From the NCBI GenBank assembly GCA_023228125.1, contig JALOBT010000006.1, positions 1 to 64,000 of the forward strand: a DNA stretch of 64,000 bases, in the 5' to 3' direction. The DNA is from Candidatus Cloacimonadota bacterium (GTDB lineage: Bacteria; Cloacimonadota; Cloacimonadia; Cloacimonadales; Cloacimonadaceae). Of this stretch, positions 42,401 to 51,859 are shown piece after piece (positions within the stretch are counted from its first letter, which is position 1; each line of letters begins with the position of its first letter). Below the pieces are notes generated by a model, which searched no databases, was not told the origin of the DNA, and saw nothing but the letters and a program-made list of their open reading frames with translations. The translations under genes were made by a program, and so were the position numbers.

Positions 42401-43693
42401 ATGAAAAGATACATCAAATACATCATTATAGTGGCTGTGCTTGTTATCGCAGTTATCGCGTTCAATAAATATAGAAAAGCCAAATCTGCCCCTGAATGGC
42501 GCGTGGACAGTCCCTCCAGCGGCTCGGTGCGCGAAGTAGTAACCGCTACAGGTTCCCTCAATCCTTATGTATTGGTAAATGTGGGCACCGAGGTAAGTGG
42601 AAAAATCGAACGCCTTTACAAAGATTTCAACGACACGGTGAAAAAAGGCGAACTGCTGGCCAAGCTTGATACCGAAATTTTGATGACTTCTCTGGAGGCA
42701 TCCCGCGGAGATCTGGCCAAAACAGTAACCTCCATGCAGGAAGCCAAGCTGGATTATGACCTGCTGAGTGAGCTCAATGAACAAGATATGAGCCCTGAAT
42801 ATGAGGTCACCAAAGCCAGATTCAAGTATCAAACTGCACAGCAAAACGTGGCCAATGCTCAGCTCAGCTTGCAACGCGCGGAAAAGAATCTTGCCAATGC
42901 CCATATCACCAGCCCCATCGATGGAGTAATAGTCTCCCGGGATGTGGATGAAGGGCAGACCGTGGCGGCCAGCCTGAATTCTCCCACGCTTTTTATTATT
43001 GCGAACAACCTTGAAAGCATGCAGATTACTGCGAAAGTAGATGAGGCTGATATCGGCAAGATCAAGCTCGGTTTACCTGTGGAATTCAACGTGGATGCTT
43101 ACCCCCGCGAAAGCTTCTCGGGCAAGGTGCAACAAATCAGGCTGAATCCCACCACCGAATCCAATGTGGTGACCTACAGCGTGATTATCGATGCTGCCAA
43201 TCCCGAACGAAAACTTCTGCCAGGTATGACTACCAATGTGACCTTTATCATCAGAGCGAAACAGGATGTGCTCCGTTTGCCGGAAACTGCCACCAGATTC
43301 AGACCCAGTAAGGAAACCTGGGAGCTTTTTGGCTTGAAATGGGATGATGAACTACTGAATGCCGGACGTACTGCCATGCAAGAGCTGATGGCAAAGCCTC
43401 CTGCGGCAAGCGATAAGCCTGCAACACAAGTGGGTGGCAAGCCCGGAATGGGCGGCCAAAGACCCCAAGGAGGACGCGGGATGGATGGTAATCCTGGCCT
43501 GCGCATTGCAGTGGTATGGGTTTTAAAGGATAATGTTCCCAGCCCTGTGGCCGTGAGAACTGGCGTGTCTGACGGTGCCTTTGTGGAGCTCATAGACGGT
43601 ATCCCCGAAGATGCGGTTTTGGTAACTGGTGTGATCTACAATGATCCCAAACAAGCTGCCACAAATTCCGGCATGCCCATGAGACGATTCTGA
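42401..43693 (+). CDS. MacA-like periplasmic adaptor subunit
   Basis: A 430-residue membrane-fusion protein. An N-terminal membrane anchor (about residues 7-23) is followed by the lipoyl half (NVGTEVSGKIERLYKDFNDT), a coiled-coil hairpin (about 85-165), the second lipoyl half (ANAHITSPIDGVIVSRDVDE) and a beta-barrel. An inserted Gly/Pro-rich stretch (about residues 340-365, GGKPGMGGQRPQGGRGMDG) interrupts the C-terminal domain and is unusual. It links the TolC-like channel to the ABC transporter. The stop overlaps the next start (TGATG). Confidence 0.92.
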   Translation: MKRYIKYIIIVAVLVIAVIAFNKYRKAKSAPEWRVDSPSSGSVREVVTATGSLNPYVLVNVGTEVSGKIERLYKDFNDTVKKGELLAKLDTEILMTSLEASRGDLAKTVTSMQEAKLDYDLLSELNEQDMSPEYEVTKARFKYQTAQQNVANAQLSLQRAEKNLANAHITSPIDGVIVSRDVDEGQTVAASLNSPTLFIIANNLESMQITAKVDEADIGKIKLGLPVEFNVDAYPRESFSGKVQQIRLNPTTESNVVTYSVIIDAANPERKLLPGMTTNVTFIIRAKQDVLRLPETATRFRPSKETWELFGLKWDDELLNAGRTAMQELMAKPPAASDKPATQVGGKPGMGGQRPQGGRGMDGNPGLRIAVVWVLKDNVPSPVAVRTGVSDGAFVELIDGIPEDAVLVTGVIYNDPKQAATNSGMPMRRF

Positions 43694-44448
43694 TGACCGA
43701 TTATCTGCTCGAAACCCAAGGTCTTACCAAAACCTACGTGATGGGGGATATTCAGGTGCATGCGCTGAGGCACGTGGATCTGAAGATAAAGCGTGGAAAC
43801 TTCATCGCCATCATGGGAGCCAGTGGCAGCGGAAAGACTACCTTCATGAATCTACTGGGCTGTCTGGACAAGCCTTCTGCCGGCAGCTATGTGTTGGATG
43901 GCGTCCCCGTGCACGAGATGAACGACGCCCAGCTTACTGCCATCCGCAATCAAAAGATAGGTTATGTCTTTCAAAACTTCTATCTTTTGTCTCGGACTAC
44001 CGCTTTGGAGAATGCAGAATTGCCGCTTTTGTATTCCCGCAATTGCAATCTGCACCAGCGCCGCGAAAAAGCTATAAAGGCTCTGGAAACAGTAGGCATT
44101 GCGGATAGGGCAAAACACTTTCCCAATCAGCTTTCGGGAGGGCAGCAACAGCGGGTGGCTATTGCCCGGGCCATCGTCAATGATCCCTCCTTCATCCTGG
44201 CCGATGAACCTACCGGCAATCTCGATACCCGCACCAGCATAGAAGTGATGGCTGTGTTCCAGGAGCTTCATGCCCAGGGTAAGACCGTGGTTTTGGTGAC
44301 TCATGAGCATGATATTGCTCAATATGCTCACCGGCATATCACCTTCCGCGATGGCAGGATTATCTCAGACAAAGAAAATCCCAATCCCAAGATAGCCAAA
44401 AATGATCTGCTTACTTTGCCCCGTTTGGACCATGAAGAGGAGGAATAA
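43693..44448 (+). CDS. MacB/LolD-type ABC transporter ATP-binding protein
   Basis: A 251-residue ATPase with Walker A GASGSGKTT (about residues 37-45), Q-loop VFQNFYLL, signature LSGGQQQR and Walker B ILADEPTGN, followed by the H-loop VTHE. It energises the adjacent permease. In MacB the two parts are often one chain; here they are split into two overlapping genes (TAATG). Substrates of such systems include macrolides, peptides, lipoproteins and toxins, so the cargo is undetermined. Confidence 0.95.
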   Translation: MTDYLLETQGLTKTYVMGDIQVHALRHVDLKIKRGNFIAIMGASGSGKTTFMNLLGCLDKPSAGSYVLDGVPVHEMNDAQLTAIRNQKIGYVFQNFYLLSRTTALENAELPLLYSRNCNLHQRREKAIKALETVGIADRAKHFPNQLSGGQQQRVAIARAIVNDPSFILADEPTGNLDTRTSIEVMAVFQELHAQGKTVVLVTHEHDIAQYAHRHITFRDGRIISDKENPNPKIAKNDLLTLPRLDHEEEE

Positions 44449-45659
44449 TGTCTGTACTGGGAATTCTTAGAATCGCTCTAAAATCGCTTACCAAAAACAA
44501 AACCAGAACCTTCCTCACCATGCTCGGGATCATCATTGGCGTTGCTGCTGTGATCACTATGCTCGCCATCGGCCAGGGTGCCAAGACGATCGTGGAAGAG
44601 CAGGTAAATTCCATGGGCACAAACGTGATCATGGTGAATTCGAATTTCAGCCGCTCCAGTGTGCGTCAGGCTGCAGGCGGGGGAAATCTTCTCAATATGG
44701 AGGACGTAAACGCTATCCGAGACCAGGTGCAAGATGTGCTTTATGTCTCACCGATTTACAATAGCTGGGGTCAGCTGAAATATGAAGGGAACAATTGGCG
44801 AGGTAGTGTGATGGGGGTAAATGCAGATTTCTTCTTTATTCGGGATATGAATACCTCTGCGGGTGAGCTCTTTTTTGATTCTGATGTGGAAAACGGCACC
44901 AAGGTCTGCGTAATCGGCAAGACCGTGGTGGATAACCTCTTTCAAGATGTGGATCCCATTGGCAAAATCATCCGCATCCGCAACATACCTTTCACTGTGC
45001 AAGGAGTGCTCACTGCCAAAGGCCAAAGTGTGATGGGTAACGATCAGGATGATATCGTAATCGCACCCTATACCACTGTTTATCAAAGGCTTTTGGGGCG
45101 AAACTGGCGGGTGATGAGCATTCTGGTCTCAGCTACCAGCCGAGACGCTATTCACATCGTGCAACAAAACATCATGGACCTTCTGCAGGCCAGACACAGA
45201 GGCACCACCAGCGAAGAATTCATCGTGAGTTCGCAGACCGACCTGGCGGAAACCGCAAGCAGCGTGTCCGATACCATGACCATCCTCTTGGCCTCGATCG
45301 CCGGCATCTCACTATTGGTGGGAGGCATCGGGATTATGAACATCATGCTGGTATCCGTCACAGAGCGCATCAAAGAGATCGGCATCCGCATGGCTGTGGG
45401 TGCGGGAAAACGTGATGTGCTGCTGCAATTCATCATCGAAGCGGTGGCCATCAGCTTTATAGGAGGACTGCTGGGCATCTTGCTCGGGCTGGTTGCGGCA
45501 AAAGTCCTGGGCGATACCATGGAATGGAATATCGTAGTCACAATGTGGTCAGTACTCCTTTCTGCGGGTTTCTCCATGGCTATCGGAATCTTCTTTGGTT
45601 GGTATCCGGCCAAGAAGGCGGCCAATCTGAACCTTATTGATGCCCTAAGATATGAGTAA
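44448..45659 (+). CDS. MacB/FtsX-type ABC transporter permease
   Basis: A 403-residue permease with the MacB fold. The first helix lies at residues about 21-42 (MLGIIIGVAAVITMLAIG), then a large periplasmic domain (MacB_PCD, 45-270), then three helices at about 280-305, 330-360 and 370-390. The conserved TERIKEIGIRMAVGA segment follows the second helix and contacts the ATPase. It is the last gene of the four-gene efflux operon. The type VII ABC architecture transmits force to a periplasmic substrate rather than transporting across the inner membrane. Confidence 0.94.
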   Translation: MSVLGILRIALKSLTKNKTRTFLTMLGIIIGVAAVITMLAIGQGAKTIVEEQVNSMGTNVIMVNSNFSRSSVRQAAGGGNLLNMEDVNAIRDQVQDVLYVSPIYNSWGQLKYEGNNWRGSVMGVNADFFFIRDMNTSAGELFFDSDVENGTKVCVIGKTVVDNLFQDVDPIGKIIRIRNIPFTVQGVLTAKGQSVMGNDQDDIVIAPYTTVYQRLLGRNWRVMSILVSATSRDAIHIVQQNIMDLLQARHRGTTSEEFIVSSQTDLAETASSVSDTMTILLASIAGISLLVGGIGIMNIMLVSVTERIKEIGIRMAVGAGKRDVLLQFIIEAVAISFIGGLLGILLGLVAAKVLGDTMEWNIVVTMWSVLLSAGFSMAIGIFFGWYPAKKAANLNLIDALRYE

Positions 45660-45731
45660 TGTCGAAACATTTTGGTCAAAAGCCTGAAATCAGATGATGA
45701 GAATATGCATAAAAAGTTAATAGCGCAAGAT

Positions 45732-45760
45732 TTGCTTGACATAAACTTGGGCTATATAAA
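45732..45760 (+). promoter_or_regulatory. Probable promoter of gdhA
   Basis: TTGCTT (45732-45737), a 17-base spacer and TATAAA (45755-45760) precede ATG 45797 by a short leader. An overlapping TTGACA at 45736-45741 would have only 11 bases to TATATA, so the assignment of the -35 box is uncertain. Confidence 0.4.
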
Positions 45761-45796
45761 GCTGGCAAAAACAAAATAAACAATGGAGGAACCCAA

Positions 45797-47134
45797 ATGA
45801 CCTTTAAAGAATTCATGGACAAAGTCACAGCTAAGAATCCGAACGAACCGGAATTTCTTCAGGCAGTAAAAGAAGTAATCGAAACTGTCTGGGACGCTTA
45901 TGAGAGCAACCCCCGCTTCGTAAAAAACAACATCCTCGAGCGTATCGTTGAGCCCGAACGCACAATCATTTTCCGCGTACCTTGGATGGATGACAAAGGT
46001 GAAGTTCATGTAAACCGCGGCTATCGCGTCCAGTTCAATAGCGCGATCGGCCCCTACAAAGGCGGAATCCGTTTTCACCCCAGCGTGAATCTCTCAATCC
46101 TGAAGTTTTTGGGATTTGAACAAACTTTTAAAAATAGCCTTACTACCTTGCCGATGGGCGGGGGAAAAGGTGGCAGCGATTTTGACGCTCGCGGCCGTTC
46201 CGACGCTGAAATCATGCGTTTTTGCCAATCCTTTATGGCTGAACTCTATCGCTATATTGGTGCTAATCTTGACGTTCCCGCCGGTGATATCGGAGTGGGC
46301 GCACGCGAGATAGGATACTTCTTCGGTATGTACAAGAAGTTGGCCAACGAATTTACCGGCGTGATGACTGGTAAAGGCAGAACCTGGGGTGGCAGCCTGA
46401 TTCGTCCGGAAGCTACCGGTTTTGGCGTAATCTACTTCGTTCAGGAAATGCTGAAGACCAAAGGCCAGACCCTTAAAGATAAGAGAGTGGCTCTTTCCGG
46501 CTTCGGTAACGTGGCCTGGGGCGCTGCCCAAAAAGTTACTGAGCTTGGTGGAAAGATTGTCACTATTTCTGGCCCAGACGGTTACATCTACGATGCAGCC
46601 GGTTTTGATGCCGAGAAGATCGAATACATGAGAGAGCTCCGCGCTTCCAATAACGATCGTGTGAAAGATTTCGCCGACAAATTCCCTGGTGCTGTCTTCC
46701 ATGCTGGCAAACGTCCTTGGGGAGAGAAAGTGGATGTAGCCATCCCTGCCGCTACCCAAAACGAGCTTGATGTGAACGATGCCAAGGCTTTGATGGCGAA
46801 TGGCGTACCTTGTGTATGCGAAGCTGCCAATATGCCTTGCACACCTGAAGCTATGGAAGTCTTTATGAAAGCCAGGATTCTCTTTGCTCCTGGTAAAGCT
46901 GCAAATGCTGGTGGCGTGGCAACTTCTGGTCTGGAAATGACTCAGAACTCCATGCGCCTGAGCTGGAGCAGCGAAGAAGTGGATGAGAAGCTTCACGGCA
47001 TTATGCGCAATATTCACGAAGCTTGCGTAGCCAGTGGAACCGAAAAAGATGGCTATGTGAACTATGTGAAAGGCGCCAACATCGCCGGATTTCTCAAAGT
47101 TGCAGAAGCCATGTGCGATCAAGGTATCGTATAA
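45797..47134 (+). CDS. gdhA: Glutamate dehydrogenase (hexameric, probably NADP-dependent)
   Basis: Interconverts glutamate with 2-oxoglutarate and ammonia. The 445 residues match the hexameric GdhA subfamily. The substrate-binding run GPYKGGIRFHPSVN leads to PMGGGKGGSDFD with the catalytic lysine. The nucleotide fold begins VALSGFGNVAWGAA. The TGKGRTWGGSLIRPEATGFG block is typical of bacterial GDH. GGAGG precedes ATG 45797, and a terminator follows the stop. As a stand-alone transcript with good translation signals it is probably well expressed, linking amino-acid nitrogen to central metabolism. Cofactor preference is inferred from similarity, not proven. Confidence 0.96.
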   Translation: MTFKEFMDKVTAKNPNEPEFLQAVKEVIETVWDAYESNPRFVKNNILERIVEPERTIIFRVPWMDDKGEVHVNRGYRVQFNSAIGPYKGGIRFHPSVNLSILKFLGFEQTFKNSLTTLPMGGGKGGSDFDARGRSDAEIMRFCQSFMAELYRYIGANLDVPAGDIGVGAREIGYFFGMYKKLANEFTGVMTGKGRTWGGSLIRPEATGFGVIYFVQEMLKTKGQTLKDKRVALSGFGNVAWGAAQKVTELGGKIVTISGPDGYIYDAAGFDAEKIEYMRELRASNNDRVKDFADKFPGAVFHAGKRPWGEKVDVAIPAATQNELDVNDAKALMANGVPCVCEAANMPCTPEAMEVFMKARILFAPGKAANAGGVATSGLEMTQNSMRLSWSSEEVDEKLHGIMRNIHEACVASGTEKDGYVNYVKGANIAGFLKVAEAMCDQGIV

Positions 47135-47160
47135 TTAACTGACTATATATCATAAGATAA

Positions 47161-47184
47161 GGCGGGAGCAATCCCGCCTTTTTT
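47161..47184 (+). terminator. Rho-independent terminator of gdhA
   Basis: GGCGGGA, loop GCAA, TCCCGCC, then a run of T from 47179. It lies 27 bases after the gdhA stop. Confidence 0.85.
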
Positions 47185-47203
47185 ATGTTTTGCATAATTT
47201 AGC

Positions 47204-47232
47204 TTGACGGATTTTATGCTGTGGAAAACAAT
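47204..47232 (+). promoter_or_regulatory. Probable promoter of the alpha-glucan operon
   Basis: TTGACG at 47204-47209, a 17-base spacer and AACAAT at 47227-47232 (four of six), between the gdhA terminator and the debranching-enzyme start. Confidence 0.4.
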
Positions 47233-47268
47233 CAACACATGACCTATATTCTGACTTTAGGGGGTTAA

Positions 47269-49305
47269 ATGAATAACTACTTCATGGAGACCCATCACCA
47301 TGAATGGATTTTGACTAATAAGCTGGGAGCTTATGCACTGGGAACAGGAAACCTGATAAACCAGCGTAAGTACCACGGACTCTTGATCGCGAGCGACAAG
47401 AGCTTCAACCGCAATCATCTGGTTGCGGGGATTGAAGAAACAGTAGAATGGCGCGGAGAGACCATCCATCTGGATAGCAATAACTATAGTAATTGCATAT
47501 TTCCAGAAGGTTTTCTGCATCTTGTAAAACCCTGGCTGCGTCCATATCCGGCTTTTTTGTATTCCGCGCTTCCGCATCAGGATGAGATCCTCATCCTCAA
47601 GGAGCTGATGATGGATTTGGACAGCAATTCCACAATGGTCAAATACACCAATCTGGGCCAACACAAATTGCACTTTGTGTTTAACCCGAAATACACCCTC
47701 TGTCCGCATCATGATATCAATAGCCATGGTAGCTTGGATTACGCCGAATTTGAGACAGGAATCCAGCAGGAAACGGATTATTCTGCCTTTTCTGCCCTGC
47801 GTCAGGACAATCAAATCGCAGTGTATGGAGCTGCGCTTCGAGGGGAAGTAATTGCTAACAAGTACGTTTATTACAATGTCTATTATCCCTGGGAAGTAAT
47901 GAGCGGATACGCCGGAATCGGTGATCAGATTAGCTTTTTCCAGATAGCCTTTGATTTGGCTCCTGGTGAATCCAATGCCATAGTGTTTTCTGATGCCCCT
48001 ATCGTAAATCCTTTGAAATTGATAGCCAATATCGAGGCCCGCTATGCAAAGCTGCCCAAGGCCATGGACTATCCCAAAGGCATGGATACCGATGGCACCT
48101 TGCTTTCAAGATTGGATTACAATGACAATCTCCTGTTTAACAGAAAGCAGTATCTCGAAATCCTGGAATTTGCCCTGATGGACTTTGTAACCAATGATGA
48201 TATCGTGGCCGGATACCCCTTTTACGGAGCCTGGGGCCGAGATACCATGGTGGTGCTAAATGCCCTGTTACATGGGGGCAAATATCTGGATCTCGTCCAA
48301 AAGATTCTCAAGAATTACAGTCGGCACATTGTGGGTGGTTTGATCCCCAATGTGTTTGCAGAAACAGGTCGCAAAGCGAATTACGATAGCATAGACGCCA
48401 CGCTGTGGTACATCATCCTGCTCTGGAAACTGGGCAAAAAGAAGAATAGTAAAACCTATTGGAAAGAAGTGATCCACCTCACTGAGGATATCCTAAAATC
48501 CATTATGAACCAGAATGAACACCTTTTTGAGCTTCGTGAAGATGGCTTGATCGAGCTCAGACCTGCCTTTGCACATGGAACCTGGATGGATGTGCGTATC
48601 GATGGCAAAGCTGTTACTCCCAGATGGGGCGCACCAGTGGAAATCAATGCCCTCTGGTACAACGCCCTGGCCAGCTACGAAGCTATGTGTGAAGCCTATA
48701 GCACTCTATCTGCTACAAAGTTCAGGGCTAAAAAAGAATATCTCAGCACTAAGGCCAAAGTAAAAGCATCCTTTGGCAAATTTTGGAACGGAGACTACCT
48801 GGCAGACCGCCTGGAAGGCGACAAACAAATAGTCGAGATCAGACCCAATGCCTTGATCGCCTTATCGCTACCCTGGCCGGTGGTGGATGAAGACATCATG
48901 AAAAAAATCTGGGAGCGCTCCTTTGCCGAGCTTTATACTTATTATGGATTGCGGACGCTGAGCCCCAAAGACTCCAAGTTTCGCAAAAAGTATTATGGAA
49001 CCCAAAGAGACCGAGATCTGGGCTATCACAATGGCAGTGTCTGGGCCTGGCTAATGGGGCCTTTCTGTGGCCTGTATGTGAAAGCCTATCGCAAGCAAAA
49101 GACGGATCAGGAATTGGCCGAAGACTTAAGCCATTTTATCGGTGTCTTAAGAAACAGCTTCATGCGGGGACACATTGCCTCTGTGGCAGAAGTATGGGAT
49201 GGCGAAAATCCCCATTTCCCCAAAGGCGCACCGGCTCAAGCCTGGAGCGTGGCTGCATTATACAATATAGAAACCTTTATTGAATCTTTGGGGGTGAAAT
49301 CATGA
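47269..49305 (+). CDS. Glycogen debranching enzyme, amylo-alpha-1,6-glucosidase type (GH133)
   Basis: A 678-residue cytoplasmic enzyme that removes alpha-1,6 branch stubs. The N-terminal GDE_N domain (about residues 5-225) begins with EWILTNKLGAYALGT and NQRKYHGLLIAS. The C-terminal (alpha/alpha)6 domain (about 285-670) carries YGAWGRDTMVVL with the presumed catalytic acid, TWMDVRIDGKAVTPR and PVEINALWYNAL, and VAEVWDGENPHFPKGAPAQAW. AGGGGG precedes ATG 47269. It is coupled to the next glycosyltransferase (ATGA). The three genes form a glycogen or malto-oligosaccharide unit. Confidence 0.93.
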   Translation: MNNYFMETHHHEWILTNKLGAYALGTGNLINQRKYHGLLIASDKSFNRNHLVAGIEETVEWRGETIHLDSNNYSNCIFPEGFLHLVKPWLRPYPAFLYSALPHQDEILILKELMMDLDSNSTMVKYTNLGQHKLHFVFNPKYTLCPHHDINSHGSLDYAEFETGIQQETDYSAFSALRQDNQIAVYGAALRGEVIANKYVYYNVYYPWEVMSGYAGIGDQISFFQIAFDLAPGESNAIVFSDAPIVNPLKLIANIEARYAKLPKAMDYPKGMDTDGTLLSRLDYNDNLLFNRKQYLEILEFALMDFVTNDDIVAGYPFYGAWGRDTMVVLNALLHGGKYLDLVQKILKNYSRHIVGGLIPNVFAETGRKANYDSIDATLWYIILLWKLGKKKNSKTYWKEVIHLTEDILKSIMNQNEHLFELREDGLIELRPAFAHGTWMDVRIDGKAVTPRWGAPVEINALWYNALASYEAMCEAYSTLSATKFRAKKEYLSTKAKVKASFGKFWNGDYLADRLEGDKQIVEIRPNALIALSLPWPVVDEDIMKKIWERSFAELYTYYGLRTLSPKDSKFRKKYYGTQRDRDLGYHNGSVWAWLMGPFCGLYVKAYRKQKTDQELAEDLSHFIGVLRNSFMRGHIASVAEVWDGENPHFPKGAPAQAWSVAALYNIETFIESLGVKS

Positions 49306-50642
49306 AGATTCTGATGTTTACTTGGGAATTTCCCCCTCTCATTTCCGGCGGTCTGGGCATGGCCTGCTATGGGATGGTAAAAGCCCTCTTGAACTTGGGA
49401 ATAAAGATTGATCTGGTCTTGCCCACCCGTGAAATGGTATATTTCCCCCTGCGCCTGGAAAGCGATGTAGATACCCTGCCAGTGGTTTTCTTTGATAAGG
49501 CTAAACAAAGCAAGTTTGAAAAACTCAGCTTTAGCAATGAAAGCGAGCGTCTGGAGTATATCGGCATTTCTGACAGCCCGGAATCCTATTTCCAATTAGC
49601 TTCGATCAAGCGTTATTCCATTTCTTTGAAAAAAGAATATTGGCTTTCGGAGAGAATGAGCAGCGAAGAACGTGATGTCTGGCGTGAAATGACTAACCAC
49701 CTGATCGGCGATGAAGACCTCATTCACAAGGTGCAGGAATTCACCCTGCGAGCAGAAAGAATAGCCAAACTCTTGGAATATGACCTGATCCACGCGCATG
49801 ATTGGCTTACCTATCCTGCGGGAATGCTGGCCCGGAAGATCAGCACAAAGCCGCTGGTGGTGCATATCCATGCCACCGAATTTGACCGTGCCGGAGGCCC
49901 AGGAGATGAGCGAGTGCACAAGATCGAGCATGCCGGAATGACCTACGCAGACAAGGTGATAGCTGTATCAAAATACACGGCCCAGATGATTATGAGCCGC
50001 TACCGCATCGATACAGCCAAGATCCGCATCGTGCACAATGCCTTTACTGTTCCAGAAGACGCAATCTTCAGCAAAGACAGGATTTTCAAAGGACCTGTGA
50101 TTCTCTTTTTGGGACGCATCACTCTTCAAAAAGGTCCGGATTACTTTCTTGAGATGGCGCAAAAGGTGCTGGAATCACATCCTGACGCCAGGTTTATCAT
50201 GGCGGGAACAGGTGATATGAGCAGAAAGCTTTTGCGCAGCTCTGCTTCGCTCAAGCTAAAAAACCGTTTTCTCTTCACTGGATTCCTGAACCGTAAACAG
50301 GTGGAAAGAATCCTTAGGGCTTCTGATATCTATGTCTTGCCCTCCGTCTCAGAGCCTTTTGGCATCAGCCCCCTGGAAGCCATGGCCTACGGTATTACCT
50401 CCGTAATATCCAAGCAGTCCGGAGTGTCCGAAGTAGTGAATCATGCCTTCAAAATCGATTTCTGGGAAGTTGATCTCTGGGTGGATACCATCAATCATCT
50501 CATCGAAAACCCTGAAAAGAACAAAAAGATGGGCATTGATGGCATGCATGAGGTAAACAAAATCCAGTGGGATGAAGCTGCAGTGAAAATCCGCCAAATC
50601 TATTCTGCCACTTTGGCCGAATACATCCGCCATCAAAAATAA
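49302..50642 (+). CDS. Starch-synthase-like glycosyltransferase (GT4/GT5)
   Basis: A GT-B fold transferase of 446 residues. The N-terminus FTWEFPPLISGGLGMACYG is like the glycogen/starch-synthase catalytic domain, but the KTGGL lysine motif is replaced by ISGGL, so it belongs to the GT4-like archaeal/bacterial relatives. The donor domain has LFLGRITLQKGPDYFL and PSVSEPFGISPLEAMAYG. Context (debranching and GH57 genes on either side) argues for alpha-glucan synthesis or phosphorolysis-independent elongation. It starts within the debranching gene's stop. Confidence 0.88.
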   Translation: MKILMFTWEFPPLISGGLGMACYGMVKALLNLGIKIDLVLPTREMVYFPLRLESDVDTLPVVFFDKAKQSKFEKLSFSNESERLEYIGISDSPESYFQLASIKRYSISLKKEYWLSERMSSEERDVWREMTNHLIGDEDLIHKVQEFTLRAERIAKLLEYDLIHAHDWLTYPAGMLARKISTKPLVVHIHATEFDRAGGPGDERVHKIEHAGMTYADKVIAVSKYTAQMIMSRYRIDTAKIRIVHNAFTVPEDAIFSKDRIFKGPVILFLGRITLQKGPDYFLEMAQKVLESHPDARFIMAGTGDMSRKLLRSSASLKLKNRFLFTGFLNRKQVERILRASDIYVLPSVSEPFGISPLEAMAYGITSVISKQSGVSEVVNHAFKIDFWEVDLWVDTINHLIENPEKNKKMGIDGMHEVNKIQWDEAAVKIRQIYSATLAEYIRHQK

Positions 50643-50655
50643 AGAGGAGATACTA

Positions 50656-51855
50656 ATGCTGAATATCATCTTTTACTTTCAGGTGCACCAACCCTATCGT
50701 CTCAGACACTACAACGTATTGGATATCGGTCAGGGAACTCCTATGTTTGATGACAAGCTGAATGGCGAGGTAATGAAAAAGGTCGCCCAAAAATGCTATT
50801 TGCCCACGAATGCCTTACTCTTGAAGCTTATCAAAGAGCATGAAGGCAGATTCAAGGTGGCGTTTTCCATCACCGGCACCGCTATCGAGCAATTCAAGCT
50901 CTACAGTCCCGAGACCTTAGATTCATTCAAAGCCCTGGTAGATACAGGTTGTGTGGAGATTTTGGGGGAGACCTATTACCACTCTTTGAGCTTTTTATAT
51001 GACTCCAATGAGTTTTTGGATCAGGTTCATATGCATCGGGATTTGATGATGCAGGAATTCTCTTATCACACAGAAACCTTTCGTAATACAGAGCTGATCT
51101 ATCAGGATCGTCTCTCCGATCTTGTCTTTGAGATAGAAGGCTTTAAGACCATCCTTACCGAAGGTGTAGACCGCATTTTGCAATGGCGCTCTCCGCTGTA
51201 TTCCTACAAGAACTATTCCAAACGGATCAATCTCTTGTTCAAATACTATCAATTGGCCGATGACATTGCGTTCCGTTTTTCCAATAGGGAATGGCCAGAG
51301 TATCCTTTGACGGTGGATAAATTCGTAAGATGGATAGACAAGCTGACCCTGAATGAAAGCAAAGGCCGCAATCAATTCCTCAATCTCTTCATGGATTATG
51401 AGACCTTTGGGGAGCACCAATGGGCCGAGAGCGGTATCTTTGAATTTATGCGGCATTTCCCGGCGGAAGCACTGAAACATGAGCACCTGGGCTTTGCGCT
51501 TCCCAAAGATGCCACGAGCCTTTCAAATTACCAGCAGGAGTCCATTTCCTTTCCCGAAGCGGTTTCCTGGGCAGATGAAGAGCGTGACCTTTCGGCCTGG
51601 TTGGAAAACGACATGCAACACAATGCGATTGAGACCCTGTATGAACTCATTGATAAGATCAAGTCCAAGGGAGATGAAAAGCTCTTGACTCTTGCCCGCA
51701 TGCTCAGCACATCAGATCATTTCTATTATATGTGTGCAAAGTACTTCCAGGATGGAGACGTGCACAAATATTTCTCGCCTTATGATTCTCCGGATCAGGC
51801 TTACATTTATTATATAAACGCTCTGGCAGAGCTGGAAGAAAAACTCCTGAGGTAA
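50656..51855 (+). CDS. Glycoside hydrolase family 57 protein
   Basis: A 399-residue GH57 enzyme, a group that includes alpha-amylases, 4-alpha-glucanotransferases and branching enzymes. The first conserved region is YFQVHQPYRL (His11-Tyr14 area). EILGETYYHSLSFL and ILTEGVDRIL follow. The acid catalyst region is FMDYETFGEH, with Asp247. Length and motifs fit the alpha-amylase-like group rather than the longer branching enzymes. GAGGAGA precedes the ATG at 50656. It completes the alpha-glucan set and lies four bases before the response-regulator gene. Confidence 0.9.
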   Translation: MLNIIFYFQVHQPYRLRHYNVLDIGQGTPMFDDKLNGEVMKKVAQKCYLPTNALLLKLIKEHEGRFKVAFSITGTAIEQFKLYSPETLDSFKALVDTGCVEILGETYYHSLSFLYDSNEFLDQVHMHRDLMMQEFSYHTETFRNTELIYQDRLSDLVFEIEGFKTILTEGVDRILQWRSPLYSYKNYSKRINLLFKYYQLADDIAFRFSNREWPEYPLTVDKFVRWIDKLTLNESKGRNQFLNLFMDYETFGEHQWAESGIFEFMRHFPAEALKHEHLGFALPKDATSLSNYQQESISFPEAVSWADEERDLSAWLENDMQHNAIETLYELIDKIKSKGDEKLLTLARMLSTSDHFYYMCAKYFQDGDVHKYFSPYDSPDQAYIYYINALAELEEKLLR

Positions 51856-51859
51856 AATT

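Noticed and set aside
46094..47122. Long antisense frame of 342 codons opposite gdhA
   Set aside because: It is an exact shadow of a well-supported enzyme gene, with no ribosome site and a composition like other antisense frames.
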